Shown here: positions 16,132-23,551 of the stretch, piece by piece
How positions within the stretch are numbered: position 1 is the first letter of the stretch
Layout of the letters: each line of letters starts with the position of its first letter
From: Chitinophaga pinensis
GTDB lineage: Bacteria; Bacteroidota; Bacteroidia; SXHM01
Reading direction: 5' to 3'
Length of the DNA: 30,247 nt
NCBI GenBank assembly: GCA_945889235.1
Contig: CAMDBK010000006.1
Span: 1-30,247 of the forward strand
The notes under the pieces: model-generated
Seen by the model: the letters and a program-made list of their open reading frames with translations, nothing else
Told to the model about the DNA's origin: nothing
The model's database searches: none
Made by a program: the position numbers and the translations under genes

Positions 16132-17559
16132 ATGAATTACACGCTGACAAAAAATACAAGGAACATACTCTTCGGAATGATGGGTTTGGGAGTTGTTGGA
16201 CTTCTTTATGCTCTTATTACCGGAATTGATGGACAAAGAATATGGGCCAATCTTCTGGTTGATGGTTTGTTCTTTACATTCATTGCGCTTTGCGGAACAT
16301 TCTTTGTTGCCTTGCAATATGCTGCTGAAGCTGGATGGAGTGCAGGTTTCAAAAGAATTCCTGAAGCTATGGGACAATACCTTCCTGTTGGCGGATTGGT
16401 AGTTCTTGTTATTTTAATTGGTTCAGCTTTACACTTCAACCATCTGTACCACTGGATGGACGATTATCTGATAAAAGAAAAAACAACTGTTCAGGATTTG
16501 CGTGACTATGAAGCAAGTCTACCAAAACATGCAGTTCATGAAGAACATCACGAAGCTGCTGCCACTACCGAAGAACATGGACACGAGGCACACGGAGAAG
16601 TTGCTGAAGTAAAAGACAAACCGGAAGATCATTACACAAGCGAAGCTAAATTTCCTACAGGACCTGAGCATGATTTATATGCTGCAAATTATGAAAGCGC
16701 AGCTGCTACCGATACCATTGCTAATCCACATTTTGATGAAGTCCTTGAAGGCAAATCAGGTTACCTGAACAAGCCTTTCTTTTTTGCACGCGCAATTATT
16801 TATTTACTGATTTGGATTGGCTTCACTTTGTTTTTCCGCAAACGTTCATTGGCTGAAGATTTACAAGGGGATGAAGTGAAACACAAAAAGAACATGAATT
16901 ATGCAGGATGGTTCCTGGTTTTCTTTGCAGTAACTTCTTCTACCATGGCCTGGGATTGGGTAATGTCACTTGACCCGCATTGGTTCAGCACCTTGTTTGG
17001 TTGGTATGTATTTGCCGGAATGTTTGTAACAGGTTTAACCATGATTACACTCATCAGCATTCACCTGAAACGCAACGGATATTTCCAGCACATCAATGAA
17101 AACCACTTACACGATTTAGGTAAATTCATGTTTGCCTTCAGTGTGTTCTGGACTTATCTGTGGACTTCACAGTTCTTATTGATTTGGTACGCCAATATTC
17201 CTGAAGAGGTAACTTATTTTATGGACAGATGGGAGAACTATAAATTCCTTTGGGTTTCAAATCTTGTTATCAATTTCATCTTCCCGTTCCTAGTGCTGAT
17301 GTCAAGAGATGCAAAAAGAAACATGGGCTTTTTAATGGTGGCGGGAGGAGCAATTATCTGCGGACACTGGTTAGATGTATTCCTGATGGTAATGCCCGGA
17401 ACAGTGAAAGCGAATTACGGAATTGGCTTGCTTGAAATTGGTTTGTTTGCAGGCTTTGCAGGTTTGTTTGGTTTTGTAACACTCACATCACTTACTAAGG
17501 CTTCACTTGTTCCGAAGAACCACCCGTTCTTAGACGAGTCAGCACATCACCACGTTTAG
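16132..17559 (+). CDS. actF: Alternative complex III subunit ActF, NrfD-like membrane subunit with a His/Glu-rich loop
   Basis: 475 residues, about ten membrane helices, a distant paralogue of ActC. It packs as the second NrfD-like subunit of the complex and in known structures lacks the quinol site but may help proton transfer. Between an early helix and FFFARAIIYLLIWIGFTLFF there is a soluble insert of about 60-70 residues (roughly 130-195) unusually rich in His, Glu and Ala (for example HEEHHEAAATTEEHGHEAH). The C-terminus ends in ESAHHHV. The start ATG at 16132 follows an AT-rich leader made by the heptamer repeat. Last act gene before the oxidase genes. Confidence 0.92.
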   Translation: MNYTLTKNTRNILFGMMGLGVVGLLYALITGIDGQRIWANLLVDGLFFTFIALCGTFFVALQYAAEAGWSAGFKRIPEAMGQYLPVGGLVVLVILIGSALHFNHLYHWMDDYLIKEKTTVQDLRDYEASLPKHAVHEEHHEAAATTEEHGHEAHGEVAEVKDKPEDHYTSEAKFPTGPEHDLYAANYESAAATDTIANPHFDEVLEGKSGYLNKPFFFARAIIYLLIWIGFTLFFRKRSLAEDLQGDEVKHKKNMNYAGWFLVFFAVTSSTMAWDWVMSLDPHWFSTLFGWYVFAGMFVTGLTMITLISIHLKRNGYFQHINENHLHDLGKFMFAFSVFWTYLWTSQFLLIWYANIPEEVTYFMDRWENYKFLWVSNLVINFIFPFLVLMSRDAKRNMGFLMVAGGAIICGHWLDVFLMVMPGTVKANYGIGLLEIGLFAGFAGLFGFVTLTSLTKASLVPKNHPFLDESAHHHV

Positions 17560-17585
17560 TAGTAAAATAAAATAATTCAGAAATT

Positions 17586-17609
17586 GTCACCCTGAGCGTA
17601 GTCGAAGGG
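17586..17609. repeat. Single arm of the GTCACCCTGAGC dispersed repeat
   Basis: A 24-base sequence beginning GTCACCCTGAGCGTAG and ending TCGAAGGG, identical over its whole length to the reverse complement of the right arm of the palindrome at 23492-23515. Here it stands alone, without its inverted partner, in the 83-base actF-coxB gap. Confidence 0.8.
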
Positions 17610-17642
17610 TCAGAAATAAAAAATAAAATTTAAGATAAAGCA

Positions 17643-18713
17643 ATGATAAGTTTTCTCACCTTCTTTGTAATCCTTCTTGGTGTCATCACGTTTGCGCGCA
17701 TCATCCGGATATTTGAGCTATCTTCTGAACTGCACGGAACAGATGTTAACGCAGTTAATGAGAGTGACAATAAAACCCATTCATTGTTGTTACTCTTGTT
17801 CGGTACTTTCTTTGTCATCACCGTGTTTTACATGACCTGGTCAATGAAAGATAAAATGCTGCCGATATCAGCTTCTGAACACGGAGTAGGGATTGACACG
17901 TTGTTTAATGCAAACATGGCTTTACTTTATGTGGTGTTTTTAATTACACACGTTGTACTTATTTATTATGCATTCAAATATTATCACAAGAAAGAACATA
18001 CTCCTGTATTTTTTGTACACAACACTAAATTAGAATTGGTGTGGACTATTATTCCAACCATCATTCTTTCATCCGTAATTGTTTTTGGTATCAGCTACTG
18101 GAGTAAAATTACTGCACCCGCTCCGGCTGAGGCTATAGTTATTGAACTGTATGCAAAACAATTTGACTGGACTGCACGCTATGCCGGTGACGATAATAAA
18201 CTGGGCAAATCTTCCTTCCGTTTGGTTGACGGCAGCAATGCACTTGGCTTAGACTACACCGATGCTGATGCCGGTGACGATATTATTGTACGCAACGAGT
18301 TTCACCTTCCCGTAGGAAGAGATGTAGTCTTTAAATTCCACTCACGCGATGTACTTCACAGCGCGTATATGCCGCACTTCCGCGCACAAATGAACTGCGT
18401 TCCGGGAATGACCACTCAATTCCATTTCAAGCCAACCATTACCACCGAGGGAATGCGTGCTGAAACCAAAAACGAAAAGTTTGATTACATACTTCTTTGC
18501 AATAAAATCTGCGGGGCTTCACACTTTAATATGCAGATGACTATTGTTGTTGAAGACGAAACTGCTTTTAAACAATGGCTGGGAAGCAAAAAAACAGTCG
18601 CTCAGGAATTGAAAGCTGCTGAAGTCGTTCCTGTTGCTGTAACTGATTCGCTTGCCGCGCATACTGACTCAGTAAAAGTACACGAAGTAACTGCCGAAGT
18701 AGTAAAACATTAA
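17643..18713 (+). CDS. coxB: Cytochrome c oxidase subunit II
   Basis: 356 residues. An N-terminal extension adds membrane segments (residues about 1-20 and 47-67) before the usual hairpin pair (about 90-112 and 135-157), followed by the periplasmic cupredoxin domain. CuA ligands are visible: His239 in DVLHSAY, then Cys286, Cys290, His294 and Met297 in CNKICGASHFNM; Ile289 replaces the usual Glu or neighbouring residue whose backbone carbonyl binds copper. It receives electrons from ActE/ActA or a soluble cytochrome and hands them to haem a of CoxA. The C-terminal about 50 residues are a Ala/Val/Lys-rich tail without a haem motif, so it is not a caa3-type fusion. Confidence 0.95.
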   Translation: MISFLTFFVILLGVITFARIIRIFELSSELHGTDVNAVNESDNKTHSLLLLLFGTFFVITVFYMTWSMKDKMLPISASEHGVGIDTLFNANMALLYVVFLITHVVLIYYAFKYYHKKEHTPVFFVHNTKLELVWTIIPTIILSSVIVFGISYWSKITAPAPAEAIVIELYAKQFDWTARYAGDDNKLGKSSFRLVDGSNALGLDYTDADAGDDIIVRNEFHLPVGRDVVFKFHSRDVLHSAYMPHFRAQMNCVPGMTTQFHFKPTITTEGMRAETKNEKFDYILLCNKICGASHFNMQMTIVVEDETAFKQWLGSKKTVAQELKAAEVVPVAVTDSLAAHTDSVKVHEVTAEVVKH

Positions 18714-18743
18714 TCCAAAGAATTTTTAAACACTTATCTGAAA

Positions 18744-20540
18744 ATGTCACACGATACTCACGCACAGCACGACCATAGCCACGACCACGGTGATCACCAC
18801 CACGAGGAGAGTTTTATCACCAAGTATGTGTTCAGCCAGGATCATAAAATGATATCGAAGCAGTTTTTGATTACTGCTATTATCATGGGTTTCCTTGCAA
18901 TGTTGATGTCCACGTTCTTTCGTTTGCAGCTGGGTTGGCCGGGTCAAAGTTTTCCTATTCTGGAAACAGTATTAGGCAGATGGGCTCCGGGTGGTGTAAT
19001 GGATCCGAATATATACCTTGCTTTGGTTACTATACACGGAACCATTATGGTGTTCTTTGTGTTAACAGGCGGATTGAGCGGAACATTCAGTAACCTGCTT
19101 ATTCCTTTTCAGTGCGGTGCGCGTGATATGGCTTCAGGTTTTCTGAATATGTTCTCGTACTGGTTTTTCTTTGCTTCCTGCGCTGTTATGACTATTTCAT
19201 TATTTGTTGTGGGCGGCCCTGCTTCAGCGGGATGGACTGTTTACCCTCCCTTAAGCGCATTGCCACAGGCAATACCGGGTTCAGGAGCAGGTATGACTTT
19301 ATGGTTAGTAAGTATGTCGCTCTTCATTGTTTCTGCATTGCTGGGTGGTATCAATTATATTGTTACCGTTGTTAACCTTCGCACAAAAGGAATGTCAATG
19401 ACACGCCTTCCGCTTACTATCTGGGCTTTCCTTGTAACTGCTATTCTGGGTGTGCTTTCATTCCCGGTTCTATTTGCTGCTGCGCTGCTTTTGATTTTCG
19501 ACCGCAGTTTCGGAACAAGCTTTTTCCTTAGTGATATTAATATTGGCGGAATGGCATTGGAGCATACAGGCGGAAGTCCTATTCTGTTCCAACACTTATT
19601 CTGGTTTCTTGGTCACCCTGAGGTGTATATTGTATTGTTGCCTGCACTTGGTATCAATTCAGAAATTGTTGCCACCAACTCACGCAAACCTATCTTCGGT
19701 TACAAAGCCATGATTGGTTCTATCCTTGCCATTGCATTTCTTTCGTTTATCGTTTGGGGTCACCACATGTTCCTTACGGGAATGAATCCTTTCCTGGGTT
19801 CGGTATTCGTGTTCACTACTATATTGGTGGCTATACCTTCTGCGGTAAAAGTGTTTAACTACCTCGCTACGTTATGGAAAGGAAATATTGTTTACACGCC
19901 TGCCATGCTGTTCGCCATCGGAATGGTTTCTACCTTCATCACCGGAGGTCTAACAGGTATCATTCTTGCCGATGCTGCATTGGACATCAACATCCACGAT
20001 ACGTATTTTGTAGTAGCTCACTTCCACATTGTAATGGGTGCTTCAGCTATCTTCGGAATGTTTGCCGGTGTTTATCACTGGTTTCCGCGCATGTACGGTA
20101 AAATGATGAACAAGAATTTAGGCTATGCCCACTTCTGGTTGACTATTACCTGTATGTACGGTGTATTTTTCCCGATGCACTTTCTTGGGCTTGCCGGTAT
20201 TCCGCGTAGGTATTATGAGAATACTAATTTCCCGATGTTTGACCACCTTACCGACATTAACCAGATGATAAGCGTGTTTGCTATTGTTGGCGCTGCAGCA
20301 CAGCTTATTTTCATCTTCAATTTCTTCTACAGTATTTTCCGCGGAACCAAAGCTTCACAAAATCCATGGGGCAGCACTACGCTTGAGTGGACCGCACCTA
20401 TGAAACACATGCACGGCAACTGGCCCGGTAAAATTCCTGAAGTACACCGTTGGGCGTATGATTATAACAAGCCCGGCAAAGCAGGGGATTTTACTCCGCA
20501 AACCGAGCCAATGGCTCCGGGTGAGGAAGAAAGTCATTAA
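18744..20540 (+). CDS. coxA: Cytochrome c oxidase subunit I
   Basis: 598 residues, twelve core helices. Metal ligands are present: His98 (haem a) in IHGTIMVFF, His291 and Tyr295 in GHPEVYI (CuB and the cross-linked tyrosine), His340-His341 (CuB), His426 (haem a3) and His428 (haem a) in VVAHFHIVMG. Glu293 in HPEVY marks an A1-type D-channel, and Lys369 in AVKVF is the K-channel lysine. It reduces oxygen to water and pumps protons. The first 24 residues are strikingly His-rich (HDHSHDHGDHHHEE). It is the last gene of the operon; no subunit III or IV gene follows, unlike many cox operons. Confidence 0.97.
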   Translation: MSHDTHAQHDHSHDHGDHHHEESFITKYVFSQDHKMISKQFLITAIIMGFLAMLMSTFFRLQLGWPGQSFPILETVLGRWAPGGVMDPNIYLALVTIHGTIMVFFVLTGGLSGTFSNLLIPFQCGARDMASGFLNMFSYWFFFASCAVMTISLFVVGGPASAGWTVYPPLSALPQAIPGSGAGMTLWLVSMSLFIVSALLGGINYIVTVVNLRTKGMSMTRLPLTIWAFLVTAILGVLSFPVLFAAALLLIFDRSFGTSFFLSDINIGGMALEHTGGSPILFQHLFWFLGHPEVYIVLLPALGINSEIVATNSRKPIFGYKAMIGSILAIAFLSFIVWGHHMFLTGMNPFLGSVFVFTTILVAIPSAVKVFNYLATLWKGNIVYTPAMLFAIGMVSTFITGGLTGIILADAALDINIHDTYFVVAHFHIVMGASAIFGMFAGVYHWFPRMYGKMMNKNLGYAHFWLTITCMYGVFFPMHFLGLAGIPRRYYENTNFPMFDHLTDINQMISVFAIVGAAAQLIFIFNFFYSIFRGTKASQNPWGSTTLEWTAPMKHMHGNWPGKIPEVHRWAYDYNKPGKAGDFTPQTEPMAPGEEESH

Positions 20541-20562
20541 GAATATTAACCTGAACAAAGAG

Positions 20563-20595
20563 AAAGCCCTTGCAGCAATGCAGGGGCTTTTTGTT
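20563..20595 (+). terminator. Rho-independent terminator of the act-cox operon
   Basis: A 12-base-pair stem (20563-20574 with 20579-20590, one G-T wobble), a GCAA loop, and a T run through 20592. It lies 22 bases after the coxA stop. Confidence 0.88.
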
Positions 20596-20603
20596 TAACT
20601 TTG
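20596..20603 (+). promoter_or_regulatory. nfu: Promoter box of nfu, implying a nearly leaderless transcript
   Basis: TAACTTTG is an exact TAnnTTTG match, directly against the preceding terminator. Only five bases separate it from the ATG at 20609, so transcription would begin at or within a few bases of the start codon. Confidence 0.5.
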
Positions 20604-20608
20604 CCCAC

Positions 20609-21229
20609 ATGAACACCACACCTGAAACCAAAAAACTACCCGTTACCATATACGCTGAAAGCACGCCCAACCCCAATGCAATGAAATTTGTTGCCAATAT
20701 AGGGCTGTTGAAAGATGTAAGCGTTGAATATACTTCCAGAGCACAGGCAAAAGGTTCGTTGCTTGCACAAAAATTGTTTGAATTTCCTTTTGTATCGGGA
20801 GTATTTATTGCAGCCAATTTTGTATCAGTTACTAAAAATAATTCGGTGGAGTGGGAAACCGTTACACTGGAACTGCGCAGCTTTATCCGTGAGTTTCTCG
20901 CAAACGGTGGCGAACCCGTTACTGAACTTCCTGAAAAGAAAGTTGAAGAAGTGGCAGCAACAGTAAAAGAAACTGCAACAGCAACAAAAGCTGACCCCGT
21001 TATAGATGCTAAAATAATTGCCATTCTTGAACAATACATACGTCCTGCGGTGGAAGGTGACGGAGGTAATATCCAGTTCAAATCTTTTGAAAACGGAAAA
21101 GTGAATGTGGTAATGCAGGGTGCCTGCAGCGGCTGTCCTTCATCCACGCTTACCCTTAAAGCCGGTATTGAAAACCTGCTGAAGAAAATGGTTCCCGAAG
21201 TACAGGAAGTAGTGGCGGTTGCGGAATAA
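20609..21229 (+). CDS. nfu: Nfu/NifU-type iron-sulfur cluster carrier
   Basis: 206 residues from ATG 20609 (MNTTPETKK). The frame opens earlier at 20570, but that codon lies inside the operon terminator and upstream of the promoter box. Residues about 13-100 are the Nfu_N domain (YAESTPNPNAMKFVAN). An Ala/Lys/Thr-rich linker follows, then a NifU C-terminal domain with the cluster-binding pair Cys173 and Cys176 in GACSGCPSST. It carries [4Fe-4S] clusters to target enzymes in the cytoplasm. Being just behind iron-sulfur and haem respiratory genes fits its role, though the terminator shows it is a separate unit. Its stop overlaps the rsmA start by one base (TAATG). Confidence 0.93.
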   Translation: MNTTPETKKLPVTIYAESTPNPNAMKFVANIGLLKDVSVEYTSRAQAKGSLLAQKLFEFPFVSGVFIAANFVSVTKNNSVEWETVTLELRSFIREFLANGGEPVTELPEKKVEEVAATVKETATATKADPVIDAKIIAILEQYIRPAVEGDGGNIQFKSFENGKVNVVMQGACSGCPSSTLTLKAGIENLLKKMVPEVQEVVAVAE

Positions 21230-21990
21230 TGTATCCTGTTCGCGCAAAAAAACATCTTGGTCAGCATTTTCTTAAAGACGAAAACATTGCGCGCAAAATA
21301 GCCGAAAGCCTTACCGGTCATGGCGGTTACAAACACGTTGTGGAAATAGGTCCCGGAACAGGAATGCTTACCAAATATCTTCTGGAGAAAAAAGAGAACG
21401 ATGTAAGCGTAGTGGAAATTGACCGCGAATCAGTTGAATTTCTGAAACTGAATTTCCCTCAACTGAAAGGCAAAATAATTGAAGGTGATTTTCTGAAGAT
21501 GGATATTAACCTGCCGCATTACGCCATCATCGGCAATTTTCCCTACAACATTTCGTCACAGATATTTTTTAAAACACTGGAACACCGCAACCAAATACCT
21601 GAAGTGGTGTGCATGATACAAAAAGAAGTGGCGCAGCGCATTGCCTCGCCACCCGGCAGCAAAGAATACGGCATACTCAGCGTTTTGCTTTCTGCTTTTT
21701 ATGATATTGAATACCTGTTCACGGTAAACGAAACCGTTTTTGTTCCGCCACCAAAAGTTAAGTCGGGTGTTATTCGTTTAACACGAAATACTACCGCAGC
21801 GCTTGACTGCGATGAAAAACAATTTTTCAATGTAGTGAAAACTGCTTTTAACCAGCGCAGAAAAACATTACGTAATGCACTCAAAAGTCTTACTTTCGCA
21901 CCCGTTGCAGAAAGCAATCTGTTTAACAAACGTGCCGAACAACTGAGTGTTGGAGAGTTTGTTGAGCTGACAAAATTGTTGTCGAATTAG
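21229..21990 (+). CDS. rsmA: 16S rRNA (adenine1518/1519-N6)-dimethyltransferase
   Basis: 253 residues. KKHLGQHFLKDENI is the usual N-terminus. The S-adenosylmethionine loop is EIGPGTGMLT (about 39-48), followed by an acidic VEIDRE, and the catalytic motif NFPYNISS (103-110) is the form of NLPY common in this phylum. The C-terminal helix bundle contains VFVPPPKVKSGVIRL and FNQRRKTLRNAL. It dimethylates two adenines in helix 45 of 16S rRNA and acts as a late small-subunit assembly checkpoint. It is translationally coupled to nfu by a one-base overlap. Confidence 0.96.
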   Translation: MYPVRAKKHLGQHFLKDENIARKIAESLTGHGGYKHVVEIGPGTGMLTKYLLEKKENDVSVVEIDRESVEFLKLNFPQLKGKIIEGDFLKMDINLPHYAIIGNFPYNISSQIFFKTLEHRNQIPEVVCMIQKEVAQRIASPPGSKEYGILSVLLSAFYDIEYLFTVNETVFVPPPKVKSGVIRLTRNTTAALDCDEKQFFNVVKTAFNQRRKTLRNALKSLTFAPVAESNLFNKRAEQLSVGEFVELTKLLSN

Positions 21991-21994
21991 TTTA

Positions 21995-22067
21995 CGTCAT
22001 TGCGAGGGAGGAACGACCGAAGCAATCTTTTCAATCATGAGATTGCTTCGCTTCGCTCGCAATGACG
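21995..22067. repeat. Intergenic palindromic element of the CGTCATTGCGAG family
   Basis: The left arm (21995-22027) and right arm (22041-22067) pair through 12 outer bases (CGTCATTGCGAG) and nine inner bases (GAAGCAATC), with an asymmetric internal bulge. The loop is about 13 bases. It occupies most of the 91-base rsmA-mgtE gap. Read on the minus strand it encodes the familiar spurious peptide VIASEAKQS, seen in many annotated genomes, so it belongs to a widely dispersed family. Confidence 0.8.
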
Positions 22068-22081
22068 GTTAGCACGAAGTC

Positions 22082-23437
22082 ATGAAATTTGAAGTAACAC
22101 CCACATTTGTTTTTGAAGTGCACGATGCCATCAAGCATCACCGCAAGGAAGATGTGGTTAAAATGCTGGAGCCGCTTCACCCTGCTGACATTGCCGAGCT
22201 TATAAAAGAATCGTGGACACATGATTCGCAATATGTTTACAATCTTTTAGACGGAGAAAAAGCAGCCGAGATGCTGATGGAAATGGACGATGAGGTGCGT
22301 GAAAAATTTATCACATCACTTTCATCCGAACAGATTGCAAAGCATGCCGACAACCTTCCATCCGATGATGCTGCCGACCTTATTGCCGACCTTCCTGATG
22401 AAAAGAAAAAAGAAGTACTGGAGCAGATGGACGATGCCGAACAGGCAAGTGACATCGTTGACCTGTTGCGCTATGATGAAGATACTGCCGGTGGTCTTAT
22501 GGCAACCGAGCTGGTTACTGCAAACCTTAACTGGACTGTTCAACAAAGTATTGTTGAAATGAAAAGACAGGCCGAAGAAGTGGGAAGTATTTACACGGTT
22601 TATGTAGTGGATGATGAAGAAAAGCTGCACGGAATTCTTTCGCTGAAACGATTACTGATATCACCGCCCGAAGAAAAAATAGAAAAGATTTATTTCAAAG
22701 ATGTAATTTCGGTTACTGCAACCACCAAGTCAGAAGACATTGCATCATTGTTTGAAAAATATGACCTTGTTGTAATACCTGTTGTTGACCTTACCGGCAG
22801 GTTGTTAGGTAGAATTACCGTGGATGATGTGATGGATGTAGTGCGTGAAGAAGCATCGGAAGATTACCAGTTAATGAGTGGTATCTCCGAAAACATTGAG
22901 GCAGATGACGGCTTGTGGATAAGCACACGGGCACGCCTTCCCTGGCTGATGGTGGCGCTGGCAGGCGGTGTTGTGGGTTCACGTGTATTAACTTCTTACG
23001 AACCGCAAATTCAGATACATCCTGAAATGGCTTTTTTTATGCCGCTGATTGCTGCCATGGGCGGTAATGTTGGTGTGCAAAGTTCCGCTCTTGTTGTTCA
23101 GGGGCTTGCCAATCAAACCATCAGTAAAGGCGAGATTATGCCTAAATTGTTTCGTGAGTTGATTGTTGGTTTATTCAACGGACTTATCTGCGCGGGTTTA
23201 TTGTTAGCCTACAACCTTGTGTTTAATGATTACATGGCTTTAACTATTACTGTCAGCGTTGCACTACTTTCAGTGATAATATTTGCTGCAATTTTTGGTT
23301 CGTTTGTTCCGCTTGCATTGAATAAATTTAAAATCGACCCTGCGCTTGCAACGGGTCCGTTTATTACCATGTCAAATGATATCATAGGTCTTTTTATTTA
23401 TTTTATGATTGGCAGACTCATGTACGGACTTTTTTAA
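22082..23437 (+). CDS. mgtE: MgtE-type magnesium transporter
   Basis: 451 residues. An MgtE N-domain of helical repeats (about 5-130, with LHPADIAELI and SDDAADLIADLPDEKK) leads to DEDTAGGLMATE and two CBS domains (about 135-260). Five membrane helices follow from about residue 285, containing MPLIAAMGGNVGVQSSALVVQGLA. Family members are inner-membrane Mg2+ channels gated by Mg2+ binding between the N and CBS domains. All domains are present and length is normal. It starts 14 bases after the palindromic repeat and is followed by another palindrome that could end its transcript. Confidence 0.96.
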   Translation: MKFEVTPTFVFEVHDAIKHHRKEDVVKMLEPLHPADIAELIKESWTHDSQYVYNLLDGEKAAEMLMEMDDEVREKFITSLSSEQIAKHADNLPSDDAADLIADLPDEKKKEVLEQMDDAEQASDIVDLLRYDEDTAGGLMATELVTANLNWTVQQSIVEMKRQAEEVGSIYTVYVVDDEEKLHGILSLKRLLISPPEEKIEKIYFKDVISVTATTKSEDIASLFEKYDLVVIPVVDLTGRLLGRITVDDVMDVVREEASEDYQLMSGISENIEADDGLWISTRARLPWLMVALAGGVVGSRVLTSYEPQIQIHPEMAFFMPLIAAMGGNVGVQSSALVVQGLANQTISKGEIMPKLFRELIVGLFNGLICAGLLLAYNLVFNDYMALTITVSVALLSVIIFAAIFGSFVPLALNKFKIDPALATGPFITMSNDIIGLFIYFMIGRLMYGLF

Positions 23438-23445
23438 AGCAGTTT

Positions 23446-23515
23446 GTCACCCTGAGCATAGTCGAAGGGCAAACAAAACTGTTTATTATAACCCTTCGAC
23501 TACGCTCAGGGTGAC
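23446..23515. repeat. Palindromic element of the GTCACCCTGAGC family, possible terminator
   Basis: Two 24-base arms (23446-23469 and 23492-23515) are inverted with a single mismatch, separated by 22 AT-rich bases. The same arm is found alone at 17586-17609. It lies nine bases after the mgtE stop and could act as a factor-independent or processing hairpin, although no T-tract follows. Confidence 0.85.
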
Positions 23516-23551
23516 ACATAATTTGTACTTTGGTGATTTAAAAATCTAACT

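Noticed and set aside
20491..21336. 281-codon minus-strand open frame across the coxA end, nfu and the rsmA start
   Set aside because: It is antisense to three recognised genes and spans a terminator; Ser/Thr/Phe-rich composition is typical of an antisense shadow.
22031..22231. Small minus-strand frame ending in VIASEAKQSHD
   Set aside because: The peptide is translated from the palindromic repeat at 21995-22067, a well-known source of spurious genes.
23519..23532. TAATTTG and TACTTTG motifs as promoter boxes for the amidase gene
   Set aside because: Both are one base short of the TAnnTTTG spacing and no -33 element fits, so I do not list them as a feature.
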